A DNA stretch of 64,000 nt, taken from Brevipalpus yothersi. Its lineage: Eukaryota; Arthropoda; Arachnida; Trombidiformes; Tenuipalpidae. The position numbers were made by a program, and so were the translations under genes. The stretch covers positions 10,793 to 74,792 of the forward strand of contig QZCP01000225.1 of NCBI GenBank assembly GCA_003956705.1, read 5' to 3'. The notes beneath the pieces are model-generated. The model saw nothing but the letters and a program-made list of their open reading frames with translations. It was not told the origin of the DNA and did not search any database. Shown piece by piece: positions 24,455-36,000 of this stretch (its first letter is position 1; every line of letters starts with the position of its first letter).

Positions 24455-25673
24455 ATGGCCACTTCCACTTCGTCATGGATTATGGAAGATGATCCTCTCA
24501 GGTCAGCAAAGCGTACTTCAAATAAAGGAGGAGGAAATGAAAATTATGGCCTCTACAAAAAAGGTTACAATGGTGGACGACAAAATCCATCTGACCGTTA
24601 TACTGATAATAGATCATCATTTGCAAGTCAAACAAAATTTACTTCTTCATCATCAACATCATCGAAGTCTCCTACTATTCCTTCTATCCCATCTTGTTCA
24701 CAATCAACACCAACACCATTCACACTGGCTACTGCAACCTCCAGGCAAGCACCAATGTCGAACAGCTCGAAGATACCATCTTCCTCTTCTTCTCCACTAT
24801 CTTCCTTCCGTTCTTCCGGCTCTCGTGCAATCAACAGCCAGCAACGAAATGATCCTGGCGATAACGAAGATGAAATTATCAATTTTCGTGGTAAACGACG
24901 TATTTCATTCCATCAGCGATTACTTGCTCTTCACAAATCAAGAAGACAACGGAAAAGAGGTTCGTCCATCTATTGTTTTATGTGAAGTTGATGAACTTAT
25001 ACTTTCTCACGCACGCATAAGCATTCCAACATATAGTATTATACACATTATACACAAGCCAAACACACTTATGCACACACACTTTCATCATTATAAGATT
25101 ATTAGGATAGAGTAGAATTAGCAAGCTTTCCAATTGTATCATCACTTTTAATGATCCTTCTCTATTTTAACTCAATTCTTGCCATTCTCTTGCTATTTTA
25201 CAGCATCCGATCGAGATGTATCAATATGGTACCTTCCACCGGCTAGGCCTTCAATCATTGATCGGATGGATTTTTTCTATCGTTTTGGAGATAAGGAACA
25301 AGAGGCGCTCTCTTCTTTTAATTTCCTCGATGATGAACTTCCTAAACCGCCTTCTCCAATTGGTTTTACCCTTCATCATTCGCATTATCATCATCGACAC
25401 CCTAGTGAAGATGCGGATGATAATGGCGATATTGTTTCCGAGTCTGCTCTGGAAACCACAAGCTATAGATTACTTCTCAAGTATTTACAGTGCCCACCAA
25501 ATCACACCAAAGCCGTTTCTGTTTCATATGATAGCGAAACAGATGATCCTAGTTTAGTTAATAACGAGAAAATATATTCTAGAAGAAAAGAGGTGGAAGA
25601 TGAAACTTCCTTTAATATTGTTGTTGATGGTTTTTCACCAGCCCTCCAGTTGACTGACGATGATTATAGATAA
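24455..25673 (+). CDS. Unrecognised Ser-rich protein with basic RISF segment
   Basis: I do not recognise this protein. The best model is exon 1 from ATG 24455 to 24959 plus exon 2 25204-25673, joined in phase 1 to 324 residues with no signal peptide or membrane segment. Residues 20-140 are low-complexity Ser/Thr/Pro. They are followed by an acidic patch (DNEDEIINF) and a basic segment, GKRRISFHQRLLALHKSRR, which contains an RISF sequence fitting the loose RVxF-type PP1-docking pattern. Exon 2 has a less biased core around SIWYLPPARP, FFYRFGDKEQ and LPKPPSPIGF, then a His-rich stretch and an acidic C-terminus. The exon 1 donor GAG/GTTCGT is weak. A better-looking GTG/GTAAAC at 24890/24891 is also in frame and would skip the basic segment. 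The coherent exon 2 composition suggests a real gene, probably a nuclear or cytosolic regulatory protein. Confidence 0.6.
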
Positions 25674-26266
25674 TCGGTTAATAAAATACCAACAATCAGT
25701 TTAAAAATGGCGACAAACATCTCATGTCAATCATACAATTTCCAACAATCTGCCCAGATTAGAATATCAAGAGTTGGGATTTGATCAGCTGTGAACACAT
25801 TAATCGTCTCACTTTCTCTGCCAGCCAATGTACAGGCTCCCCCACTTGTTTTCCGTTACACAAACGATTTGACATTTCCGTCAATCAATTTATTTCATTC
25901 CATTACATTCCCCTTACCTTATCTTATTCAAATCGATCAGAATCAAAATTCACTTAACTTCAACCCATACATTCCAAATCTGATTCAACAACAAATTGAG
26001 CAATCCAGTTTAGCTGAGAGAGAAAAAAAATTAGTCTCATTTTTAGTTTCCATCAACTGTAGTCGAAGAGAGAAAGAAAGAAAAACTCAGTCGAAATCGT
26101 TCCGAAAAGTTCTACAGTCTGTCGCAATTCACTCACGAAGGCCATTTAACAGGTCAACTTTTTTTTCTGCCATCTAATCAAATCGAATCTGATATAAAGG
26201 ACGACGTCGATGATAAAGGAATGTCAAAGGAACGCCAAGAATGAAGAGAGAGAAAGAAAGAAAGAA

Positions 26267-26337
<71 letters not shown>

Positions 26338-26524
26338 ATGTTGATGCGCATCACAACAATAACAATAACAACAACAAGATGAATCATTCATGATGCTGGA
26401 AGATACAAAGTTTATGATATCGAACTTCATGAGGCTAACTTGTGAATACAGTAAATTATTGGCGGTCCATTTGTGTTATTATGGATAGATTTATTTTTAA
26501 CTTAGGAAAGGATCGCAATATGTC
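25674..26524. other. Spacer between the Ser-rich gene and SRD5A3
   Basis: This 851-base spacer has the 3' UTR of the upstream gene, a GA tract and the SRD5A3 promoter. The open frame at 25791-26177 does not begin with ATG and shows no domain, so I treat it as non-coding. Confidence 0.5.
26244..26336. repeat. (GA)n tract with GAAA interruptions
   Basis: A purine-only stretch of about 90 bases; the final 60 or so are pure AG. Confidence 0.95.
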
Positions 26525-27610
26525 ATGATGTCTCCGTTCAGCGTGATTTGGTTGTTGATTTCTTCAGGTGTCTCAGCGGTAGCATTGATCACACTCTTAT
26601 TTGATTGGGCTCCCATTTCTAGTTTGTTTAATTTTGGAAAATTAATGAAAAGTTCCAATCGTGATAACACACCGTCATTGAGCAACAATTATAAGAGACT
26701 GATTCAGATCATACAAGTGCCAAAGAGGTGAGATGATTTCACTACTCAGTTGGATGTATTAACTGATGCAATGTTCAATTTGCTTGCAGATGGTTTATTC
26801 ATTTTTACTATTTTGGCCTACTTTCGCTCCTTGTATCTATTGTGATCTCGATCAAATGCAATAACGATCATTGCTATCTCTTGAAAATGTTTTTAAAGCT
26901 TATTTTCAACCATGATAGCAAGTCTGGACAGGATACTCTTAATCGGAAATATCAAGGTATATATTACATTTGTTCAGCTTTACGATCGGAAATAGAAATT
27001 TTAATGCTTTTTTCCAATAATTGTAGATACTTCAATGCAAGGAAATATTATGATGATGTACGGACTTTTTGGCATCCAATTGATTCGAAGGTTATTGGAG
27101 GAAAAGTTTCTCTTCATCTCCTCTTCGGCAACAATCAATCTAATCCACTATGCTATGGGTTTTCTATTCTATGGTAGCTTCACGTTACTGATTCTCTCCT
27201 ATTCTATGATCAAGTTGGAGATGGCCTCCAGTGATCAAACGTTTTTTAACTATATACTAGCTACACTACTTTTTTCCATTGGTCAATATATTCAGTACTC
27301 TAGCCACAAGAGTCTTGCTAGTTTGCGAAATGGCATGTCGATTGAGGATCGAAGAAATCTGGATAAAGCTTATCTGATCCCGAGAGGAGGATGCTTTGAA
27401 CTGATCTCTTGTCCAAACTACTTTGCTGAATGTCTCATTTATACTTCTTTTCTTTTTTTGACTCAATTTGAGTGGAACATGTGTTCTCTCATCATTTGGG
27501 TACTCTCAAACCAAACGTTTGCCTCAATTGCTTGTCATAATTGGTACAGAGAAAAGTTTCCTCGTCATTATCCAAGAGATAGGAAAGCTATTTTCCCTTT
27601 AATTCTATGA
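26525..27610 (+). CDS. SRD5A3: Polyprenol reductase / steroid 5-alpha-reductase 3
   Basis: ER multipass reductase of the dolichol synthesis pathway that feeds N-glycosylation. Exons 26525-26727, 26790-26956 and 27027-27610 join to 317 residues, essentially the human length of 318. Two short introns (62 and 70 nt) split codons and the frame closes exactly. Family features are the exon 1/2 junction VPKRWFIHFYYFG, the hydrophobic helices through the middle, and the C-terminal signature YLIPRGGCFELISCPNYFAE, followed by SNQTFASIACHNWYREKFP, which is the NADPH-binding C-terminal region of the steroid 5-alpha-reductase fold. The C-terminal PRDRKAIFPLIL also fits. Only 143 bases separate its stop from the stop of the convergent protease gene, so their 3' UTRs probably overlap. 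Identification is firm. Confidence 0.95.
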
Positions 27611-27753
27611 ACATCTTCAAAAACTCAATTGATTAAGTTTTTTTTTCATATGTTACCACCTTAAATTTGTATTTTTCATATGAATTTTCCACAAATTCTA
27701 GTGAAGTCTCATTTATTAGAGGAGAGGAAATTTTTTAATCCCACAAAATCTTC

Positions 27754-28593
27754 TTATTCCATGGTAAATCGAAAAAGGCTCTTGACTGATCCAGTTGGAA
27801 AGGATCGAGCTCGACCAAGATAAACGCACTTTAGAAAATGTTCACGAAGAATTTTTGGATCATCACAGAATTCAATATCAGCTGGATCTCGACCAGAGCA
27901 TAGTGCTTTAGCATAAGCGAGTGACATGAGTCCACACTGATGGTTATCACTTTGCTGTGTCACCTTCACATGGGCATCAAAATTTGATTTGATGTTGAGG
28001 GAAGAAAAATTTGTGGTTATAAGCGGAGAATTTCAAAAAAGTTACATGGAACCTTCTGTTTCTATCATAATTTGATAATTTAAATTGGAAAAGAGAAAAA
28101 AAGAAAGAGATGTTTAGAGTTGAGATACCTGTTCGTAATAGAACTTAAGTTTTTTTGCTTTTGGTAAGATTTTCCACACAGGATCCAGTGCTGCAGCTTC
28201 AACAACTTTTCCAATAGAATCACATCTGCTATCGTAAATTGATATTGTCTCCATATCGTGGTGTACCATATTGCTAACAGTAATCCAATGACCGTCATGG
28301 TGAATAATTTGAACGAATCTCGCTCCATTAGCGACAGGTTGAGTTTGGCCACATGCCAGGACAGTTACATCTTGTAGACTACCAACATTCTCATGTTGTT
28401 CTCGCAAAAATTTGGAAAACAAATTCATATGAGTATCTTGTAGCCAATTTTCCAGTCCTCGAATCATCTCCAGATCAACTCTGCCAATACTGAGTAAACT
28501 TTCATCGGCAATTCCAAGATGAGAAAATTTTTTCACCAAATCCGATTCATCATGCTTTCCATCTGACTGTTGATCCTTAGCTTGCCCCTCCAT
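27754..28593 (-). CDS. Ulp1/SENP-like cysteine protease domain protein (C48-like)
   Basis: Two minus-strand exons, 28593-28129 and 27963-27754, give 224 residues in a phase 0 join (YYEQ|VTQQ). The protein consists almost only of a papain-like C48 fold. A WLQDTHMNLFSKFL segment (residues 50-63) matches the Ulp1 substrate-groove helix pattern W-L-x-D-x. The catalytic residues look intact: His102 in GHW, Asp121 in IYDSR, the oxyanion Gln at 158/159 in TQQS, and Cys165 in NHQCG. Deconjugation of SUMO, NEDD8 or another ubiquitin-like protein is the family activity, but the substrate cannot be read here. It is not clearly SENP8. Similar stand-alone domains in animals are sometimes derived from transposons, and no other transposon gene is nearby. 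The acceptor before exon 2 has a poor pyrimidine tract. Confidence 0.8.
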
Positions 28594-28764
28594 CGTTCAA
28601 AAGCAAACCATCAAATCAAACCCATACATACATACAGTATAAGGATAAGAAATTCGCTTATGATTGAGAGAATTCATAAAATTCATCAACTTCTCAAAAG
28701 CTATCTCGTTCTTCCATTTAAATCCTAGAAATTTCACGACAACTGAACCTCTCTCCCTAAGCTT

Positions 28765-28837
28765 GCCCGGATAGCTCAGTTGGTAGAGCGTTAGGCTTTT
28801 AACCTAACGGTCCAGGGTTCGAGCCCCTGTCCGGGCG
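28765..28837 (+). tRNA. tRNA-Lys (anticodon UUU)
   Basis: A 73-base cloverleaf. The acceptor arm GCCCGGA pairs with TCCGGGC, with discriminator G. A D-arm with AGCTCAGTTGGTAGAGC forms box A, and the T-arm GGTTCGAGCCC forms box B. The anticodon stem is TTAGG/CCTAA with loop CTTTTAA, so the anticodon is TTT. There is no intron. A T5 run at 28848-28852 is a good RNA polymerase III terminator. It lies in the divergent spacer between the Ulp1-like gene and KDM6A. Confidence 0.98.
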
Positions 28838-28847
28838 TGCAACAAAA

Positions 28848-28852
28848 TTTTT
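28848..28852 (+). terminator. RNA polymerase III T-run terminator of the tRNA-Lys gene
   Basis: Five consecutive T starting 11 bases after the tRNA 3' end, the standard Pol III stop signal. Confidence 0.8.
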
Positions 28853-29323
28853 GTCATTCCACGAAAAGAAAAAATCTTCTCAACAATCGCAACCACTGAT
28901 CACAATTACAACACTTGACACAATCTCACTTTGCTTGCACAACAAGTTCGATAAGGAAAATCATTTGCAATCGAAAAAATTCTGAAACTTTCAGAATTTT
29001 TTACGGTACATCGACCAGTAGTGCTACCTGGTAGCTGGGAAAGTGACTATTTTCATGAATCGATACAGAGGCGGCATCTATATTTTCACGGACACACTAA
29101 AGAGCATCACAACATTTGAAAATGTTTTGAAAAATTTTGGATCGCAATTGTCGGCGTTGTGAGTGTTCGTGATGGTGATAAGTGGTTCTGGTCAAGCCAA
29201 TTGGAGGGAAAAATGTTTATATTGCATATTGCAATGAACCCTATTGTTCATGGCTACTGATTGGTGGTGTTAATTGTCGATTTAATTATTGTACATTATT
29301 GATATTCATACATCGAATTGTAG

Positions 29324-30048
29324 ATGATCATGTCGCTGGTGCAGCAGCAGCAACAACAGACACAGCAACAACTGGAAGCGAGTGAACTTGCCATTCTATC
29401 GCTTCTGGATTCTACCGATTTTGGTTTCGTTGCTTGTCAAAATGGTAAATTAGAAAATTTATTGTGTAAAGCAATCGATCTGCTTGATCATTATGTGCGA
29501 AACAATTTGGATGGTCAAATTGAGGCCCGAGTATACTGTAAACTTGGACACTATCATTTGTTACTGAAAAATTATCAACGAGCGCTGTCCGCTTACCAGC
29601 GATATCTTGCCTTGGACGATGAACACTTTAAAGATCTACCATTTCTGTATGGATTAGGATTAATTTATTTCCACTATAGTGCCTACCGTTGGTAAGTGTA
29701 ATTGTCCGTATTTCACCTTTTACCTAATGATACCTTCGAGGGACGCGAAAATTTTTATTGTCGTTCTTTTGACGGCCGCCGCAGTTGGTGATTATAAAAC
29801 CTTTTCCTTCGCGAAAAAGAGACGCGCACAAATCAATCAACTCAACAGTACCATCACTTTTCGCCTTCTCTCTCTCTACCTTTTCCTCAACGTTGATAAA
29901 CATTGACAGCTCTCTCTCTCTCTTTCTCTTTCTTTCTCTCTCTCTTTCACTTGTTAAAGAATTGAATGAATGCACCTAGTGGATTCCCTTCTCTCTCTCC
30001 ATGGGTCTCTCTCCGTTTTCTCCCTAATGACCTCAACCCGAAGCCGAC

Positions 30049-30083
<35 letters not shown>

Positions 30084-33000
30084 GAACCGAAAGAGGGAGA
30101 AAATGTAAAGAGGAAAGTTCTCTCTCTTTATTTTCAATCTTTCTCTTTCTCTTTCTCTTTCTCTCTCTCTCTCTTTCCCTTTATTCCGGGACTCAGTTTT
30201 GGCCTTTGTATCGGGCATTTCTCTCTCCTTTCTAGCCCCACTCTCCGCTCCTCTCTTTCTCTCTTACTATGTGTTCCCTTCTCTCTCTCTCTCTTTGTCT
30301 CTCTTTTACCCTCTTTCTCTCTCTCTCTCTCACGTAGCACAGTCTCTCTCTCCTCGTTTTTTGAGCACTCACATCCTCTCTCATTCACTCACTCTCTCTC
30401 TCTCCCTCTCCTACCATGATTTACTCACTCTCAGTATCATTTTGAGTGAATTTTATACCCATTTTTATCCATTGCTCATTCCTCGATCATCTTTAATCAT
30501 CTCATGATAATCTTCTTCAACATCCTTCTCCTCATACTCGTCATCAATGATTACTGTGAATGATTATCAAATGAGTGACGCTTTTGTATCTTGATAGTGA
30601 TCTTTTTCAGCTACCAGTGAGTTTATCTCTCTTGCACATTCTCTCTGTGATTGCCTAGTAGTAATAGTAGTAGTAGTAGTGTCTGTGTGTGGATGCTGGT
30701 ACAGTTTCCCTTCTCCTAGCTTCTCCTCTCTGTCTCTCTTACCACATCTCTCTGTTGAGAGAGAGCAAGCACCAGCAACACACAAAAGAGTGGTGAAGTA
30801 TTATATCATCTCGTGCTCTTCCACTGCCAATTTCACCTGTGTCAAATAAAGCTTCAAGTAGCCTCTGTGTTTTTGTGGATATATATTTAAAATTTAAAGA
30901 GACCAAAGCTAGTTCGAAAAATCACCGCTCATGTACATCGGGAATATAGTGATACTCGAGGTTATTACCCCCTTATAACAGTGAGTACTCTCTCTTTCCT
31001 CTCTCTCTCTCCTCTCTTTCCTCTCTCTCTTTTTCCTCTCTCTTTCCTCTCATCTGCCTTGCCTTCTTCAAGAGCCAGCCATTCCCAATGGCCTGCCACA
31101 CACATCTCTCCTCTTTGTCCCTCTCTCTTACTTCTTTTTTCACTCTCTCCATTTCTCTTTCTCCTATGTTCTACTTCTAACCTCCTCTTCTATCGTGTCC
31201 ATCTTCTTCTCCTTCTGCCATTCCTTATTCACATTCTTTTTCTCTATGACTTTTGAATGATGGATGGTTGATGATATTCTTCTACTCTCTTTACTCATCA
31301 CCATTGATGATGATGATATCGTTCTCCTGACTTGAACTCGTTCACTTGACGCGCTTCTCTCTCTCTCTTTTTTTTCTGGTTCACTATTCTGCTTACTCGT
31401 TCTGAGCTGCCAGGAATATTGAATCAGTGTGTTATTATTATTATTGTCACCATTACAACTACTATCATTCATAAACGATTGATTTGTGTGTCACTTGAAT
31501 TGTCTAGGAAAAGGTATTGATTTACACATGTGTGTTTGCCAACACACACATAATATGACTATTAATCGATGGATCAATCTGCGGCCTCAGTCAATGAGCG
31601 ACAATTTTATTTCGAGTCTACTTAATGTGTATCGCATAACTAAAAATTTTTGCTATCACTGATCAATTTCAGGGCTATAAAAGCATTCCGACAAGTTCTC
31701 TACATAAATCCATCCTTCATACGTTCGAATGAAATTCATCTTCGTCTAGGATTAACATTTAAAAGTTTAGCCGATTTTGAGTCATCTTTGAAAGTGAGTT
31801 CTTCATCCTAGAAAAATGATCTCGAAACACTTAACATCAATTCGAGTCTTCCAATGATTGTTCATTTCATGAAATAACTATCTTTGTAGTTGAAAAACTA
31901 GATATTTTGGTTGCAAGAAAAACCTCCCCACTTGCAAGATGATAGAAACAAGGCAGTAATAACGCTATAACTACTATTCAGACGTGTTATTTCATCAATA
32001 TCTCGAATTTCTGTGTTAAGTCGATAGCTGTTATATTTTAACGACTCAGTCCTCCATTAATGATTGCTAATTATTCACTCTCATATCTTCTTCATATCCC
32101 TTGTCTTCGATCAACAATTATTTCCTCTTCTTTGATCCATAACTTCAACACCACTAGCATTTCCAAATCGCTTTGGCTGATTCTCGTCCATGTTCTTTAA
32201 GTAAATCTAAAAGTAAGTCATCACTGATGCCATAGAACAAATAGTTGATATTGTAGAGGTTATGCCAACTATTTCATGGTACATTTTTCTTCGTCCTTTT
32301 TCCCTTAGTTAAATTTCATATAGCTCATTCTTACGAAATACAAAAGAAACATAAACTAGCCAAAGAATTATATGAAAAATTATTAGCCGAAAAAGACATA
32401 CCTGGTGATTTGAAAGCTGGCATTCAAAAGCAACTAGGTTGGATGTATCATATTGAAGAAAGTTTGGGAGATAACGCAGAGAGGCAAAATTTTGCTCTTA
32501 GTTATTTGGAAAGTGCATGCAAGGGTGATTACAGTACCAGACAAAGTTTTTATTTTCTTGGAAGATGCTATGCGAATCTCGGTCAAGCACGCTTAGCTTT
32601 TGAATCATATCGAGCATCTGTCGACAAAAGTGAAGCTAACGCGGATACTTGGTGTTCCATAGGGTTAGTTGATCGTATAGCTACTTTGATGACTTATCTT
32701 TTCTTACATACCCTTCATATCTCCTTTTCAATCAAATAGGGTTTTATATCAGCAACAGAATCAATTTATGGATGCCCTTCAGGCGTATATATGCTCAGTG
32801 CAATTAGACAAAAGTCATACAGCAGCATGGACCAACCTCGGTATATTATATGAAAGCTTTAATCAACCTCATGATGCATTGAAGTGCTACATGAACGCAG
32901 TCAGGGGAAAAGGTATTTTGAGCATCTTCAATTGTCTCACACTTGCCGTAAATTCACAAAATTCCATCTATACTCTCTTCATCTCCACTTTCCCAGGCTC

Positions 33001-36000
33001 AATCAATTCAGGTCTTGCAGATAGGATAAAGTTTTTCCAATCCAATCTCGCAAGTGCTCCTCCAAGTAATGGTCAAAGGTACTGAAAGCTATTCCCTCAA
33101 ATCGATCACTATCTATTCGATGGCCGATTTCATGATGCCTCTCTGAGAGTAACGTGTTCTCTCTTACTGAGAGAAGAACGAGAAAAAATCGTTCTGCATC
33201 TTCCTCCGATGGCTTATCATGATTCCACTCCTCTTTCGATCATCTCAAACCATCCATCTCTCAATCAATCCTTCTCTCTCTTTCTCTCTCTCTCTTCCTT
33301 GTTACCTTTTTCTATTGTCTTTGATGTGCAATGCATGAATCTTATCTGTTACACTCTATTTGTCATCTCCCTTCTCACCCACAAGATACACAGTATCTAC
33401 TTTTCCTCATTCTTCCATCATCTGAACAATATCTATTTTCATAGTCCTCAAAGATTACCATGTCTCGAAGACGCCTGGAACATACCAATATCTCAAGAAA
33501 TGGCATCCAGACAGAACTCTATCCAGCGAGCTAATCAAGAATTTGTCGGTAAGAATCTAAAATTATGATCAATGTTTTCTCGTCAAATTTATCATAACCG
33601 GCTTAACTGATTGATTTCTCTTTAGGCGACGGTATTTATCAAAGTAAACGTCAAAGAATAGACAGTGTGGGGAATCGATCGTTCGGGGAAGGAGGTAATT
33701 TTCACTCGGAGGTGAATAATGTGCCTACTATAACACCTCAACAAATCCAACTGATGACACATCTTCAGAAAAATCACGCAAACCTGAAACCCAATGACAA
33801 AACTCTCCTAGCGCAATTACAGAACCAGTACCGTCTCTTCAATCAAGAACAGCAAACGAAACAAATGATGTGCCGACAAACGGACTCTCTTAGCCTACCT
33901 AATCCTTCTGAAGGTAGGCCAAATGAGCAATACAACACAAGCCAACAGCAGTTTGTCTCTGCATCAAATGCCAAGTTAAATTCTGGTGCTGCTTATGATT
34001 CTGCCAATAAATTATTACCTGGCGCTAAAAACTGCACTAATTCATCGATGCAAGACGGGTCTATGGAATCTAGTGAAACTGCTAACTCAGTCACTAGAAT
34101 GGACATCACCTCGAGCAATTCTCTAGTGTTGAATGGTTCTGATTCATCCTCTTCACCGTCCAACAGTATATCTGAGTCGGAACTCAGATCATTACTTTCA
34201 CCTAAGCAATCGAATTACTCTATCAGTGATACTTTGATAGAAGAGTATGGTTTAAATGGTGGAATCCATCGAGGTGGTCGCGAGCACCTTAATTCTAGTC
34301 AAACCAACACTGCCATTTCGAACAGTGCCCTATCCGATAAACCAAGTGATAATAAATACAATCATCATCCTCATCGTCTCTCGGATAGCTCAATCCATAG
34401 ACCATTTAACAAATGGGAGCAAATTCTCTCATCATCTTCATTATCACCTCATTCTAGTTATGATTCAACTTGTTATCCACAACCAATCCGGTTGTCTATT
34501 GAAATGTCTGCTACACAAGCGATATCCGCTTGCAAAGGGATTGGAAAAACTGGACGCATTGATACAAATTTACTCTCGGATGATTGTCGACCGCCGTCTC
34601 CAATTGAAGCTCCATATCCACCACTGCCTAAGGACAAACTATTACCTCAAACTCCTAGTGTTTTTGTAAGTCTCTCTCTCACTCTCTTTCATCCTTTCTC
34701 TCTTGATCAAATCTTATCCCGGTTTTCAAATTTGATTTCAGATTGACAACAAAAAAGATGCTAATTCAAATTCTTTGCAAGAGTTTTGTTTGGCTCATCC
34801 AATTGCAGTTGTTCGAGGACTTACCAGTGTTCTCAAGCTTGGTAATTTGAGCTTTGATGATACTTGAGACAGATTGTTCAAATGATCCTCTTACTTACAG
34901 ATTTGGGACTTTTTTCCACAAAAACATTGGTTGAAGCAAATCCTGATCATCTCATAGAGGTCAGAACGCAGCTATTACAGCTGTCTGACGAAAACTGGGA
35001 CCCAGATCGACGCTCTATGGTTTGGCGGTGTGAAAGCCATCGCTCACACATGACTATAGCTCGATATGCCCACTATCAAGCTTCATCATTCCAAGAGTCG
35101 CTCAAAGAAGAGCAGGATAAAGTTCCAGGAGCTCTCAGAGATTCGGATAGCGACTCAAATTCATCAGCTACCTCCAAGTAAGTTTCACTTCTACTCTCTT
35201 ATTGAGTGAGAAATTCTTCTCATACCACTCTCTTTCTTTTTCTGTTGTCGAGTACTACTTGCTGCCTGTGAGAGAGTTTTGTAAAGTTTGTCTTCTATAG
35301 CCATCTGATATTCAATAAGAGACAGCTGATAGCACCCCTTTCTGCTCGCACAAGTGCCTCTTTTCTCATAACTATTGTCATGGTGATTTTCCACTCTCGC
35401 CTCTCAGCTTCACTTCTCCTTTTTCCACTGACCTCATGAGAATGGATTTGATTAGTCTACCTTTAAAAGAGAAGAGCTTTAAACTCGTACGATCGTGATT
35501 TGAGAATGATTGATCTAATTTTTCACTGAAATTATTTCAACTAACTAAAGACTCGAGTAGACCTTAGAGTATTTGTATTTGTATCATTCAGCTCTCAATC
35601 TTCTCATATCTTATCTCATTTTGATCCTCTGTTGTCATCAATATAGAGCTCTTCTATTGAACAATGTCTTGAATTGGTTGATTCAAGCATCTTGATTAAT
35701 CTGTCCTTATTTGATGAACTTTTAACCTCTCCTCATCATATTATTTTGCCCGAAATGAAAAATTTATTCTGATTACTTAAGAGTCCCCCGTTCCTCTTCT
35801 CTTACCAACTTTATCTCTGTCTGCTACATATCTCGACCAGAATCTACACTTCCTTCTTGACCATGATTCATGTTAATTAACCGGCATCTGCTTCTTGGAC
35901 ATCAACCCTGGGATTTTTACAAGATACTAAGTTATGCTCTTGATCACAGGGGGAGTCTTCCTTCCATTTCCTTTTAAAATTTTTTTTAAATAATTTAAAC

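Noticed and set aside
25791..26177. 128-residue frame after the Ser-rich gene
   Set aside because: It starts with GTG, has no domain, and is best explained as 3' UTR.
29966..30507. Overlapping Ser/Leu-rich and Arg/Glu-rich open frames
   Set aside because: They lie in KDM6A intron 1 and come from CT/GA tracts, with no domain or splice evidence.
33209..33568. Frame overlapping KDM6A exon 7
   Set aside because: It is read mostly from intron 6, and the conserved LPCLEDAW segment is only obtained after splicing at 33444/33445.
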